A stretch of 64,000 nt of DNA from Mycolicibacterium arabiense (GTDB lineage: Bacteria; Actinomycetota; Actinomycetes; Mycobacteriales; Mycobacteriaceae): assembly GCF_010731815.2 (NCBI RefSeq), contig NZ_AP022593.1:2046001-2110000 (forward strand), read 5' to 3'. Positions 25,525-34,535 of the stretch are shown here, piece after piece; the first letter of the stretch is position 1; each line of letters opens with the position of its first letter. The translations under genes were made by a program, and so were the position numbers. Under the pieces are notes generated by a model, which worked only from the letters and a program-made list of their open reading frames with translations, did no database searches and was not told where the DNA came from.

Positions 25525-27006
25525 ATGCCCGCTCACCTCGCCCGCAGCATCGCCGTGATCTCGGCGCTCGTGGTCGTCGTCGGCACCGGGCTGGCGTGGG
25601 GCAAGATCCGGTCGTTCGAAGAGGGCATCAACCACATCAGTGCCGAGGCACTCGGTGGTGGCGGCGAGGACGGCGCGATCGACGTGCTGCTCGTCGGCAT
25701 GGACAGTCGCACCGACGCACACGGCAACCCGCTGTCGGCCGAGGAACTCGCGACCCTGCGCGCAGGCGACGACGTCGCGACCAACACCGACACGATCATC
25801 CTGGTGCGCATCCCGAACAACGGTAAGTCGGCGACGGCCATCTCGATCCCCCGTGACTCGTACGTGGCGGCACCCGGATTCGGCAAGACCAAGATCAACG
25901 GCGTCTTCGGAGCGGTGAAGCTCGAGGAGATGAAGCAGCTCGTCGAGATCGACGGCGAGGATCCGGCGACCGCAGAGCCCAAGGCGGTCGAGAAGGGCCG
26001 CGAGGCACTCATCCAGACCGTCGCCGATCTGACGGGCGTCACCGTCGACCACTACGCCGAGATCGGCCTGCTCGGCTTCTCGCTCATCACCGACGCACTC
26101 GGCGGCGTGGACGTGTGCCTGAAGGAGCCGGTGTACGAGGAACTCTCGGGTGCCGACTTCCCCGCCGGCTGGCAGAAGCTCGACGGACCGCAGGCGCTGA
26201 GCTTCGTCCGGCAGCGGCACAACCTGCCGCGCGGCGACCTCGACCGCGTGACCCGCCAACAGGCGGTCATGGCATCCCTTGCCCACCAGGTGATCTCGAG
26301 CAAGACCCTGTCGAGCCCCGCCACGTTGAACCGGCTGCAGGCCGCGGTCCAGCGGTCGGTCGTGCTGTCCGACGGCTGGGACATCATGGACTTCATCGAG
26401 CAGCTGCAGAACCTCGCCGCAGGAAACGTCGCCTTCGCCACCATTCCCGTTCTGCAGGAGGACGGGTGGAGCGACGACGGCATGCAGAGCGTGGTGCGCG
26501 TCGACCCCACCGCGGTCAACGACTGGGTCGAGGGCCTGCTGCAGGACCAGGACGAGGGCAAGACCGAGCAACTGGCCTACTCGCCGGACAAGACCATCGC
26601 CGACGTCGCCAACGACACCGACATCAACGGTCTCGCCGCGTCGGTCTCACAGGTGCTGTCGCAGAAGGGCTTCACCGAGGGCGCGGTCGGCAACAACGAG
26701 TCGGCTCACGTCGAGCGCAGCCAGGTTCAGGCGCTCAAGCCCGACGATCTCGGCGCGCAGGCGATCGCCAGGGAACTCGGCAACCTCCCCATCGTGGTCG
26801 AACCCTCGCTCCCCGCAGGCACGGTGCGGGTGGTGCTCGGCGCCGACTACACCGGTCCGGGTTCGGGCCTCGGCAACGAGGACCCGTCGACGATCGGGCT
26901 CGACACCGGCGACACGGTCGATCCGGCGGCAGTCGACACCGAAGGGGCACCGCTCATCTCACCGATCCTCACCGCCGGCTCGGACGACCCCGCCTGCGTC
27001 AATTGA
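25525..27006 (+). CDS. lcp1: LytR-CpsA-Psr family cell-wall ligase (Lcp1/Rv3267 type)
   Basis: The protein has 493 residues: one N-terminal membrane anchor (about 5-27), an extracellular LCP domain (about 50-235) with the phosphate and pyrophosphate-binding residues in GMDSRTDAHG, TDTIILVRIP, SIPRDSYV and FVRQRHNLPRGDLDRV, and a C-terminal LytR_C domain (about 375-460). In mycobacteria this protein links arabinogalactan to peptidoglycan. LCP proteins in other bacteria attach capsule to the wall, so it could also act on the exopolysaccharide of this strain; that is inference. The next gene overlaps its stop (TTGA). Confidence 0.93.
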   Translation: MPAHLARSIAVISALVVVVGTGLAWGKIRSFEEGINHISAEALGGGGEDGAIDVLLVGMDSRTDAHGNPLSAEELATLRAGDDVATNTDTIILVRIPNNGKSATAISIPRDSYVAAPGFGKTKINGVFGAVKLEEMKQLVEIDGEDPATAEPKAVEKGREALIQTVADLTGVTVDHYAEIGLLGFSLITDALGGVDVCLKEPVYEELSGADFPAGWQKLDGPQALSFVRQRHNLPRGDLDRVTRQQAVMASLAHQVISSKTLSSPATLNRLQAAVQRSVVLSDGWDIMDFIEQLQNLAAGNVAFATIPVLQEDGWSDDGMQSVVRVDPTAVNDWVEGLLQDQDEGKTEQLAYSPDKTIADVANDTDINGLAASVSQVLSQKGFTEGAVGNNESAHVERSQVQALKPDDLGAQAIARELGNLPIVVEPSLPAGTVRVVLGADYTGPGSGLGNEDPSTIGLDTGDTVDPAAVDTEGAPLISPILTAGSDDPACVN

Positions 27007-27737
27007 CCACCGTCAGCGCGGCGCTGCTCGACGACCGGTTGCGCGCCAGCCCCACCGCACCCGCCATCACCTACTACGACGACGCGACCGGCGAGCGCAT
27101 CGAGCTGTCGGCGGTGACGCTGGCCAACTGGGCCGCCAAGACCGGCAACCTGCTGCGCGACGAACTCGGCATGGGCCCGGGCAGCCGGGTGGCCGTGTTG
27201 CTGCCCGCGCACTGGCAGACCGCAGGCGTCCTTCTCGGCATCTGGTACATCGGCGCCGAAGTCGTCGTCGGACAGTCTGATTGGCAGGGTGACTGCGACC
27301 TGGCGTGCACGACGGTCGACCGCCTCGACGAGGCGGACACCGCGGTGGTGCCGATGGGCGAGGTGGTCGCACTGTCACTCGACCCGTTCGGCAAGCCGGC
27401 CGCCGGCCTCCCGCTCGGCGTCACCGACTACGCCACGTCGGTGCGCGTGCACGGCGACCAGATCTCGCCCGAGCGTGCACCGGGCGCCGCACTGGCCGGG
27501 CGCAGCCCCGCCGACGTGCTGGCCGCGGCCGAGTCCTCAGCCGCCGCACGGGGTTTGACCGCGAGCGACCGGGTGCTGTCGACCGCCGACTGGGACACCG
27601 CCGAGGCAGTCGTCGACAACCTGCTGGCGGTGTTCCGCGCCGGAGCGTCGCTGGTGCAGGTGACCAACCCGGACCCCGCCGCTCAGGAGCGGCGCAGGGT
27701 GACCGAGAAGATCAGCAGGGACCTGTCGACTACTTGA
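27003..27737 (+). CDS. TIGR03089-family protein (Rv3268 type)
   Basis: The protein has 244 residues and is related to the N-terminal part of AMP-binding (acyl-CoA synthetase-like) enzymes: ITYYDDATGERIELSAVTLANWAAKTGNLL and RVAVLLPAHWQTAGVLLGIWYIGA resemble the first subdomain. The adenylation core motifs are absent, so it should not be an active ligase. The TTG start overlaps the lcp stop by four bases, giving coupled translation, and the same pair occurs in M. tuberculosis. The 3' end overlaps fadE25 by eight bases. Its function is unknown; a link with LCP function is suggested only by the conserved coupling. Confidence 0.85.
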   Translation: MTTVSAALLDDRLRASPTAPAITYYDDATGERIELSAVTLANWAAKTGNLLRDELGMGPGSRVAVLLPAHWQTAGVLLGIWYIGAEVVVGQSDWQGDCDLACTTVDRLDEADTAVVPMGEVVALSLDPFGKPAAGLPLGVTDYATSVRVHGDQISPERAPGAALAGRSPADVLAAAESSAAARGLTASDRVLSTADWDTAEAVVDNLLAVFRAGASLVQVTNPDPAAQERRRVTEKISRDLSTT

Positions 27738-28893
27738 GCAGCGCGCGCGACATCACGACGCGCTGAATCTGGTTGGTGCCCTCGTAGATCTGGGTGATCT
27801 TGGCGTCGCGCATGTAGCGCTCGACCGGGAAGTCGACCGTGTAGCCGTAGCCGCCGAAGAGCTGCACGGCGTTGGTCGTGACCTCCATGGCGACGTCGGA
27901 CGCGAAGCACTTCGACGCCGACGAGATGAACCCCAGATTGGCCTCGCCGCGCTCGGCGCGCGCTGCCGCGGAGTAGACCATCAGCCGCGCGGCCTCGATC
28001 TTCATCGCCATGTCGGCGAGCATGAACTGCGTGTTCTGGAAGTCGCTGATCGACTTGCCGAACTGCTTGCGCTCCTTGGTGTACGCGATCGCCGCGTCCA
28101 GCGCACCCTGGGCGATGCCGACGGCCTGCGCGCCGATCGTCGGGCGGGTGTGGTCGAGCGTGGCGAGCGCGGTCTTGAAGCCCGTGCCGGGGTCGCCGAT
28201 GATCCGGTCACCCGGGATGCGGCAGTCCTCGAAGTACAGGTCGGTGGTCGGCGAGCCCTTGATCCCCATCTTGCGTTCCTTGGGACCGACGCTGAAGCCC
28301 GGATCGTCGGCGTGCACCACGAACGCCGAGATGCCGTTGGCACCCTTGTCGGGATCGGTCACCGCCATCACGGTGTACCAGGTCGACTTGCCGCCGTTGG
28401 AGATCCAGCACTTCGATCCGTTGAGCACCCAACCGTCGCCGTCGGCCTTGGCGCGTGTCCGCATGGCGGCTGCGTCGCTACCGGCCTCGCGCTCGCTCAG
28501 CGCGTAGGACGCGGTGGCCTCGCCGGCGCCGATCGACGGCAGCACCTGCTTCTTGATGTCCTCGGACCCACGCAGCAGCATGCCCATCGTGCCGAGCTTG
28601 TTGCAGATCGGGATCAGCGAGGACGACGCACACACGCGCGCGACCTCTTCGATCACGATGCAGGCGGTGATCGAGTCGCCGCCCTGGCCGCCGTACTCCT
28701 CGGGAATGTGGATGGCTGAGAAACCAGACGAGTTGAGCGCCTTCAGCGCCTCGTCGGTGTATCGCGCCTTCTCGTCGACGTCGGCCGCGTACGGCGCGAT
28801 CTCCTTCTCGCACAGGTCGCGCAGGACCGAGCGCAACTCCTCGTGCTCGTCGGACAGCTTGAATACGTCGAACGACGGGTTACCGATCGCCAT
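27730..28893 (-). CDS. fadE25: acyl-CoA dehydrogenase
   Basis: This FAD enzyme catalyses alpha,beta-desaturation of acyl-CoA. It has 387 residues with the signatures ASYALSEREAGSDAAAMRTRA and GGYGYTVDFPVERYMRDAKITQIYEGTNQIQRVV; the catalytic base is the Glu in YEGTNQ. It corresponds to Rv3274c. AAGGAG lies upstream of the ATG. M. tuberculosis has five further genes between Rv3268 and fadE25 that are absent here. The natural substrate is probably a short or branched acyl-CoA. Confidence 0.93.
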   Translation of the reverse strand: MAIGNPSFDVFKLSDEHEELRSVLRDLCEKEIAPYAADVDEKARYTDEALKALNSSGFSAIHIPEEYGGQGGDSITACIVIEEVARVCASSSLIPICNKLGTMGMLLRGSEDIKKQVLPSIGAGEATASYALSEREAGSDAAAMRTRAKADGDGWVLNGSKCWISNGGKSTWYTVMAVTDPDKGANGISAFVVHADDPGFSVGPKERKMGIKGSPTTDLYFEDCRIPGDRIIGDPGTGFKTALATLDHTRPTIGAQAVGIAQGALDAAIAYTKERKQFGKSISDFQNTQFMLADMAMKIEAARLMVYSAAARAERGEANLGFISSASKCFASDVAMEVTTNAVQLFGGYGYTVDFPVERYMRDAKITQIYEGTNQIQRVVMSRALLK

Positions 28894-28907
28894 GAATCTG
28901 CTCCTTG

Positions 28908-29486
28908 CTACTCGCCGGTAACTTTACCCTGCCCGGACGCGTCGCCGAGCAGTCGGTCTCGCAGCGCGGCGTCCTTGCGGAGCACCATCGCCTCGAGGTC
29001 GGCCTGGAAGCGTTCCATCCTCGCCCGCAGGGTCGGATCGGCCGAGCCGAGGATGCGCACCGCGAGCAGGCCCGCGTTCCTGGCTCCACCGATCGACACG
29101 GTGGCCACCGGCACGCCTGCGGGCATCTGCACGATCGACAGCAACGAGTCCAACCCGTCCAATCGTGCCAGCGGCACCGGGACGCCGATCACGGGAAGCG
29201 GTGTGGCGGAGGCGACCATGCCCGGCAGATGAGCTGCGCCGCCCGCGCCCGCGATGATCACCTCGATGCCGCGGCCCGCCGCGTTGCGCGCGTAGTCCAG
29301 CATCCGGCCGGGCGTGCGGTGCGCCGAAACGACGCCGACCTCGAACCGCACGTCGAACTCGGCCAGCGCGAGCACCGCGTCCTCCATGACCGACCAGTCG
29401 CTGTCGCTACCCATGATCACGCCGACCCGTGCCGACGACGCGGCCCCAGCAGTCGGTTCCTCGCGCAAGCGCTCGTCAGCCGTCAT
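28908..29486 (-). CDS. purE: 5-(carboxyamino)imidazole ribonucleotide mutase
   Basis: Class I PurE converts N5-CAIR to CAIR in purine synthesis. It has 192 residues with [14 protein letters not shown], the catalytic SAHRTP loop and [13 protein letters not shown]. It begins inside the last codons of purK (11-bp overlap), so the two are co-translated. The extra N-terminal 20 residues and the extra C-terminal helix ([14 protein letters not shown]) are usual for actinobacteria. Confidence 0.95.
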   Translation of the reverse strand: MTADERLREEPTAGAASSARVGVIMGSDSDWSVMEDAVLALAEFDVRFEVGVVSAHRTPGRMLDYARNAAGRGIEVIIAGAGGAAHLPGMVASATPLPVIGVPVPLARLDGLDSLLSIVQMPAGVPVATVSIGGARNAGLLAVRILGSADPTLRARMERFQADLEAMVLRKDAALRDRLLGDASGQGKVTGE

Positions 29487-30687
29487 GTTCGTCCCATCCG
29501 TCCGTCCACTCGGCGTGCGACAACCAGTGCGCCGCCCTCGTTGCGCGCTCGCGCACGCCTGCCACGTACTCCTCGTCGTCGAGCGAGCCGTCGGCCGCGC
29601 CGATCACGTTGACGTGACCGATCTTGCGTCCCGGCCGCTCCGACTTGCCGTACAGGTGCACCTTCGCGTCCGGCATCCGTGCGAACAGGTGGTGCATCCG
29701 CTCGTCCATCGTCATCGTCGGCGCCTCGGGCGCACCGAGCACGTTCCCCATCACCGTGACGGGGGCGATCGGGCCGGTGGCGCCCAGCGGGTAGTCCAGC
29801 ACCGCGCGCAGGTGCTGTTCGAACTGGCTGGTGCGAGCACCGTCCATCGTCCAGTGGCCGGAGTTGTGCGGGCGCATCGCGAGTTCGTTGACCAGCAGGC
29901 GACCGTCGACCGTCTCGAACAGTTCGACCGCCAGCACGCCGACGACTCCGAGTTCACCGGCGAGCCGCAGCCCGAGTTCCTCTGCGGCCGAACCGAGTTC
30001 GGGGTCCAGCGCGGGCGCGGGAGCGATGACCTCGACGCAGATGCCGTCGCGCTGCACGGTCTGCACCACCGGCCACGCCGCACCCTGTCCGAACGGTGAT
30101 CGGGCGACGAGCGCGGACAGTTCGCGGCGCATGTCGACCCGCTCCTCGACCAGTACGGCAGTGCCGTCGGCCAGGTACCGGCGTGCCGTCTCCCGGACGT
30201 GATCGACGTCGCGGGCCAGCGTGACGCCCCTGCCGTCGTAACCGCCGCGAGCGGTCTTCACCACGATCGGCCCGCCGATCCGCGCGGCGAAGTCGTCGAT
30301 CTGATCGGCGTCGGTGATCTCCGCGAAGCGCGGGATCGGCGCCCCGAGGGCCTCCAGCTTCCGCCGCATCACCAGCTTGTCCTGAGCGTGGACGAGGGCC
30401 TGCGGCGGCGGCGCCACCGTCACCCCCTCGGCCACCAGGGTGTCGAGCAGCTCGGTGGGGACGTGCTCGTGGTCGAACGTCAGCGCCGACGCCCCTGCCG
30501 CCACCCGTCGCAACGCGTCGAGGTCGGTGTGGGCACCGATCACGACGTCGGGACTGACCTGAGCTGCGGGGTCGCCGGGTGCGGCGGCCAAGACGCGCAG
30601 CGTCTGACCGAGGGCGATCGCGGCCTGATGGGTCATTCTGGCCAGTTGGCCGCCGCCGATCATGGCGACTACGGGAGGTGCGCTCAC
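29476..30687 (-). CDS. purK: 5-(carboxyamino)imidazole ribonucleotide synthase
   Basis: This ATP-grasp enzyme carboxylates AIR to N5-CAIR. It has 403 residues with [22 protein letters not shown] at the N-terminus, the ATP-grasp segments [11 protein letters not shown] and [18 protein letters not shown], and [29 protein letters not shown] near the end. The GTG at 30687 places the Rossmann strand at residue 4 as in orthologues. It diverges from gtrA over about 95 bp. Confidence 0.94.
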   Translation of the reverse strand: MSAPPVVAMIGGGQLARMTHQAAIALGQTLRVLAAAPGDPAAQVSPDVVIGAHTDLDALRRVAAGASALTFDHEHVPTELLDTLVAEGVTVAPPPQALVHAQDKLVMRRKLEALGAPIPRFAEITDADQIDDFAARIGGPIVVKTARGGYDGRGVTLARDVDHVRETARRYLADGTAVLVEERVDMRRELSALVARSPFGQGAAWPVVQTVQRDGICVEVIAPAPALDPELGSAAEELGLRLAGELGVVGVLAVELFETVDGRLLVNELAMRPHNSGHWTMDGARTSQFEQHLRAVLDYPLGATGPIAPVTVMGNVLGAPEAPTMTMDERMHHLFARMPDAKVHLYGKSERPGRKIGHVNVIGAADGSLDDEEYVAGVRERATRAAHWLSHAEWTDGWDEHDG

Positions 30688-30768
30688 GGTGCATATGGTG
30701 TCACGCCCAATGGCCCCGCCTGGACCGGCCGCGACCTGCACGGGTATGGGTCTGGCCCCCGGTTTCCG

Positions 30769-30774
30769 TACACT
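30769..30774 (+). promoter_or_regulatory. -10 element of the gtrA-like gene, leaderless type
   Basis: TACACT fits TANNNT and ends eight bases before the ATG at 30783; no Shine-Dalgarno is present. Confidence 0.45.
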
Positions 30775-30782
30775 CGCGTCTT

Positions 30783-31469
30783 ATGTCCTTCGCTGACGCC
30801 ACCATCGCGCGGTTGCCCCGCGTGATCCGGCCCTACGCCGAACGGCATCACGAACTCATCAAGTTCGCCATCGTCGGCGCCACGACGTTCGTCATCGACT
30901 CCGCGATCTTCTTCACGCTGAAGCTCACGATTCTCGAGCCGAAGCCGGTGACCGCCAAGATCATCGCCGGCATCGTCGCGGTGATCGCGTCGTACATCCT
31001 GAACCGCGAATGGAGCTTCCGCGACCGCGGCGGACGCGAGCGCCACCACGAGGCGCTGCTGTTCTTCGGGGTCAGCGGCGTCGGCGTGGTGCTGAGCATG
31101 GCACCGCTGTACTTCTCCAGCTACGTGCTGGGTCTCCGCGTTCCCGAGGTGTCGCTGACCATCGAGAACATCGCCGACTTCGTCTCCGCCTACATCATCG
31201 GAAACCTGCTGCAGATGGGCTTCCGGTTCTGGGCGTTCCGGCGCTGGGTGTTCCCCGATGAGTTCGGCCGCAGCCCCGACAAGGTCATCGAGGCGACGGT
31301 CACCGCGGGCGGCATCGCCGAGGTCCTCGAGGACCGCATCGAAAGCCATTCCACCGCCGACGGGGCGATCGATGACACCGTGACGCCCCTGCGCCGACCG
31401 ACGCAGCAGCCGACGCGCAACGGTCAGCTGGGCGATTCCTCGGAACCGAGGGTGTCGAAGACTTCGTGA
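30783..31469 (+). CDS. GtrA-family membrane protein (Rv3277 type)
   Basis: The protein has 228 residues with four membrane helices (about 25-47, 58-78, 98-120, 132-152) of the GtrA/DPMS family, which includes putative flippases or partners of polyprenyl-phosphate-sugar enzymes. Conserved elements are KFAIVGATTFVIDSAIFF and YILNREWSFRDRG followed by NLLQMGFRFWAFRRWVFPD. A polar tail of about 70 residues is predicted in the cytoplasm. In M. tuberculosis this gene is also beside purK, so it is backbone, although a role in moving lipid-linked sugars would suit the neighbouring exopolysaccharide locus. Confidence 0.9.
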   Translation: MSFADATIARLPRVIRPYAERHHELIKFAIVGATTFVIDSAIFFTLKLTILEPKPVTAKIIAGIVAVIASYILNREWSFRDRGGRERHHEALLFFGVSGVGVVLSMAPLYFSSYVLGLRVPEVSLTIENIADFVSAYIIGNLLQMGFRFWAFRRWVFPDEFGRSPDKVIEATVTAGGIAEVLEDRIESHSTADGAIDDTVTPLRRPTQQPTRNGQLGDSSEPRVSKTS

Positions 31470-31942
31470 TACAGCAGTGAGTGCACGTGTTCGACGCGAG
31501 GGATGTCGTGGAACTCGAGCGGATCCTGCGCCGCGGACTCGATGATCAGCGTGCCGGTGCGCAGCATCCGGTCACTCAGGCCGTGCCGGAACTCGACGCT
31601 GTTGATCCGCGCCAGCGGGATGTCGATGCCCGCTCGCGTCATCACGCCGTGCCGGAACATCACGCGGCGATCGGTGATCACGAAGTGCGTGGTGCGCCAG
31701 GCCATGAACGGCCACACCGTCAGCCATCCGACGACGATCAGCCAGATGACCCCGATGACGAGCATCACGATGTTCTTGGCCGTTTGATCCCAGCCGGTGG
31801 TGTTCACGACCGCCGCGCCGAAGGCCGCCAGGGCCGTCGTCAGCAGGAGTACCAAGACCGGCCCGATCAACCGCTTCCAGTGCGGATGACGATGCAGCAC
31901 GACGCGTTCGTCGGCCGCGAGCACGTTGTCCGGGTAACCCAC
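31424..31942 (-). CDS. PH-domain (bPH_2) membrane protein (Rv3278c type)
   Basis: The protein has 172 residues: two membrane helices (about 25-45 and 58-80) then a bacterial pleckstrin-homology-like domain (THFVITDRRVMFRHGVMTRAG, ARINSVEF, IIESAAQDPLEFHDIPRV). The function is unknown. The GTG at 31942 is supported by TACAGT six bases upstream. Its 3' end overlaps gtrA by 46 bp in convergent orientation. Confidence 0.88.
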   Translation of the reverse strand: MGYPDNVLAADERVVLHRHPHWKRLIGPVLVLLLTTALAAFGAAVVNTTGWDQTAKNIVMLVIGVIWLIVVGWLTVWPFMAWRTTHFVITDRRVMFRHGVMTRAGIDIPLARINSVEFRHGLSDRMLRTGTLIIESAAQDPLEFHDIPRVEHVHSLLYHEVFDTLGSEESPS

Positions 31943-31948
31943 GCTGGC

Positions 31949-31954
31949 ACTGTA
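31949..31954 (-). promoter_or_regulatory. -10 element of the PH-domain gene, leaderless type
   Basis: On the minus strand TACAGT ends six bases before the GTG start at 31942. It fits TANNNT, and no ribosome-binding site lies between. Confidence 0.45.
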
Positions 31955-31968
31955 CCCAGCAGGTTTGG

Positions 31969-32802
31969 CTAGACGGGCCGCAGATGCACGATGTCGCCGG
32001 CCGACACGACCACGACGTCGCTCCCCGTCCCGGTGACGTCGGTGTCGATGCGCAAGCGGCCCTGCTCGTCGACGCCGACCGCCTGACCGACCACCTCGCG
32101 GTCACCGGGCAGCGTGGCGCGCACCCGGCGGCCCACGGTCAGGCTGCGTTCCACGTACTCGTCGACCAGTTCGGGATCCACCCCCTCCGACCGCCGCAGC
32201 GCGTCGATGCGGCGCGCCATCTGACGCAGCATCGCCGCGACGAGGGCGGTCCGGTCGACGTCGGCGGCGCCCAGTGCGAGCAGCGACGTCGCGGCGGGAT
32301 CGGGCAATTCGTCCTGCCGCAGCGACACGTTCAGCCCGACGCCGACGACGATCACGCCCGCCGGGACCGAAACCTCGGCGAGGATGCCTGCCAACTTGCC
32401 GGATTCGGGGCCCGCGAGCACGTCGTTGGGCCACTTTAGTCCCGCCCGCACCCCTGCCACGTCCGCGACGGCGTCGACTACTGCCAAGCCCGTCACCAGC
32501 GGAACCCAGCCCCACGTCGCCGCGGGGAGACCCGCGTTCGGGATGCTCATCGACATCGACACCTGGGCGCGTGGCACCGCAGACCAGGTACGCCCGTTGC
32601 GACCGCGACCGGCGATCTGATTTTCGGCGATGAGGACCGCACCTGCCACGTCTTCGCCGGCAGCCGCGCGCGCGATGAGATCGGCGTTCGTCGAGCCGGT
32701 CTCGTTCACCACGTCGAGGAGGCGCCACGCGGAGTCCTCGACGATCACGGCCTCGCGCAGGGTTTTCGCATCGAGCGGTTCGCGGGTGACGTCGTCGGCC
32801 AT
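31969..32802 (-). CDS. birA: biotin-[acetyl-CoA carboxylase] ligase
   Basis: BirA attaches biotin to the carrier domain of acyl-CoA carboxylase alpha subunits such as AccA3 in this window. It has 277 residues and no N-terminal DNA-binding domain, so it is a class I ligase, not a repressor. The biotin loop GRGRNGRTW starts at residue 65, with KWPNDVL at about 124 and VGVGLNVS later. The start is supported by TAGGCT six bases upstream. In M. tuberculosis accD5 follows directly in divergent orientation; here 22 kb of exopolysaccharide genes lie between them. Confidence 0.94.
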   Translation of the reverse strand: MADDVTREPLDAKTLREAVIVEDSAWRLLDVVNETGSTNADLIARAAAGEDVAGAVLIAENQIAGRGRNGRTWSAVPRAQVSMSMSIPNAGLPAATWGWVPLVTGLAVVDAVADVAGVRAGLKWPNDVLAGPESGKLAGILAEVSVPAGVIVVGVGLNVSLRQDELPDPAATSLLALGAADVDRTALVAAMLRQMARRIDALRRSEGVDPELVDEYVERSLTVGRRVRATLPGDREVVGQAVGVDEQGRLRIDTDVTGTGSDVVVVSAGDIVHLRPV

Positions 32803-32808
32803 GTCAGC

Positions 32809-32814
32809 AGCCTA
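32809..32814 (-). promoter_or_regulatory. -10 element of birA, leaderless type
   Basis: On the minus strand TAGGCT fits TANNNT and ends six bases before the ATG at 32802. Confidence 0.45.
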
Positions 32815-32882
32815 GGGACACCCGAAATGGGAGTGCCCGCTCCCCCACGCTTTTCAATTCGGAGCCATTTGCGGCCGCCCAT

Positions 32883-32898
32883 TGTGACGACCGTCACT
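32883..32898. promoter_or_regulatory. Crp-like palindrome upstream of birA
   Basis: TGTGA-N6-TCACT matches nine of the ten fixed positions of the Crp consensus TGTGA-N6-TCACA, and the perfect core is GTGACG-AC-CGTCAC (32884-32897). The centre is about 88 bp upstream of the predicted birA start, in the 128-bp gap between birA and the sugar phosphotransferase stop codon. A weak hairpin (AACTC/GAGTT, about 32910-32924) just after that stop could serve as terminator. Confidence 0.45.
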
Positions 32899-32930
32899 AC
32901 GCCAGAAGTTAACTCTCCGGGAGTTTGCTA

Positions 32931-34421
32931 CTAGTACGCGCCGGAGCCCGTGGCAACCGTGCGGACGGTCTTCACCGCGATCAGGAGGTCGTTGGTGATG
33001 GACCAATTCTCGACGTAGGAGAGGTCCAAGCGGACCGAGTCCTCCCACGACAGATCGGACCGGCCACTGACCTGCCACAGACCCGTGATGCCCGGTAGGA
33101 CGAGCAGTCGGCGGCGAACCTGGTCGTTGTACGTGTCGACCTCGCGGCGCAGGGGCGGGCGCGGGCCCACGACGCTCATGTCCCGTCGCAGGACGTTGAA
33201 GAACTGCGGCAGCTCGTCGATGCTGTACTTGCGCAGCAACCTGCCGACCGCGGTCACCCGCGGATCGTTCTTGACCTTGAACAGCACGCCGCCGACGCTG
33301 TCGTTGACGTCCTTGAGGCTGTCGACCTGCTTGTCGGCGCCCTCGACCATGGTGCGGAACTTGATCATCTGGAAGGGCTGGCCGTCGAGGCCGATGCGCT
33401 CCGACCGGTAGAAGACCGGGCCGCGGCTGGTCAGCTTGATCGCGATCGCCGAGGCCAGCATCACCGGCAGTGCGCCGATGAGCACGCTGATCGAGACGAA
33501 GTAGTCGAAGGCGAGCTTCTGGATCTTCTTCGTGCCGCTGTACTGCGGCTTCTCGACGTGGATGAGCGGCAGGCCGGCGACCGGACGCATCGTCAGACGC
33601 GGGCCCGCGACGTCGACCACACCGGGGGTGACGACCAGATCGACGCCTAGTTTGTGCAGGTCCCAGGACAGCTCGCGGACCCCTTCGGGGCCGAGGTGGT
33701 CCGTGGTGGTCAGCGCGACGGTGTCGGCGTTGGTCTTCAGGATGGCGTCGTGCACCTTGCCTTCGTCGCCGAGCACGGGCAGCGTGCCCACCTCGGGGAC
33801 GTCGATGGTGCCGCCGCTGCTGCGGCCCGTCAGGCACACGCCGACGACGAGGTATCCGTATCCCCAGCCGCGGGTCAGCGACTGGACCAGGCTGCGCACG
33901 GCACGGGCGTCGCCGACGGCGAGCACGTTGACCACGCAACGGCCGCGCCTACGCTGCCGGGCGAGGTAGAGCCTGCAGAGGTTGCGGCCAACGACGAGTC
34001 CTGCCAGGCCCAGCGGGAACGCGACGGCGAGGTATCCGCGGGCGTACTCGGGCCGGAAGATCATGAGTGCGACCGCGACGAAGCCGATGGTGGCCAGCGT
34101 CGCCGACACCACCCGGCGGTACTCCTCGACGCCTGCGCCAACGATTCGGGGCGAGCGGGTGCGGTACGCGGAGAGCAACGTCAGCCAGATGGCGCCTACG
34201 AAGCAGGACAGCATCAGGAAGTAGACGGAGGCCGGGTCACCTGCGGTGATGGGGCGTCCCAGCTTGACCGTCTGGGCGCATACGAGTGCGAGAGCGACGA
34301 CGATGACGTCGGTGACGATCAGGGCGCGGACGTATCGCTGCTGCCACTGCGGACCATTCGCCGGGGCGACTCCGCGAAACGGCGTCTTGGCGGGAGTGAA
34401 AACCTCTTCAGCTACCGACAC
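32931..34421 (-). CDS. polyprenyl-phosphate sugar phosphotransferase (WbaP/CpsE-like), initiates exopolysaccharide
   Basis: This polyisoprenyl-phosphate hexose-1-phosphate transferase loads the first sugar phosphate onto decaprenyl phosphate. It has 496 residues: four or five N-terminal membrane helices (to about 145), a CoA-binding-like domain (about 160-285) and the C-terminal bacterial sugar transferase domain with one helix at about 307-330. Catalytic features are FYRSERIG (338-344), KFRTM (354-358), the Asp-Glu pair in SIDELPQF (402-403), VVGPRPPL (417-424) and PGITGLWQVSGRS (443-455). The GTG at 34421 has AGGAGGTG upstream; an earlier GTG at 34433 overlaps that site. It is last in the minus-strand operon from 45776. 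Confidence 0.93.
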   Translation of the reverse strand: MSVAEEVFTPAKTPFRGVAPANGPQWQQRYVRALIVTDVIVVALALVCAQTVKLGRPITAGDPASVYFLMLSCFVGAIWLTLLSAYRTRSPRIVGAGVEEYRRVVSATLATIGFVAVALMIFRPEYARGYLAVAFPLGLAGLVVGRNLCRLYLARQRRRGRCVVNVLAVGDARAVRSLVQSLTRGWGYGYLVVGVCLTGRSSGGTIDVPEVGTLPVLGDEGKVHDAILKTNADTVALTTTDHLGPEGVRELSWDLHKLGVDLVVTPGVVDVAGPRLTMRPVAGLPLIHVEKPQYSGTKKIQKLAFDYFVSISVLIGALPVMLASAIAIKLTSRGPVFYRSERIGLDGQPFQMIKFRTMVEGADKQVDSLKDVNDSVGGVLFKVKNDPRVTAVGRLLRKYSIDELPQFFNVLRRDMSVVGPRPPLRREVDTYNDQVRRRLLVLPGITGLWQVSGRSDLSWEDSVRLDLSYVENWSITNDLLIAVKTVRTVATGSGAY

Positions 34422-34535
34422 TGATCGCCACACCTCCTGTTTGCTGGCAGCTAATGCTTTTCATCTCCGGCCTGAGTTCGGTAACACTATGACACTGTTT
34501 GCCAGGCTACGCCACATATTCCGGGAAACCCCTGT

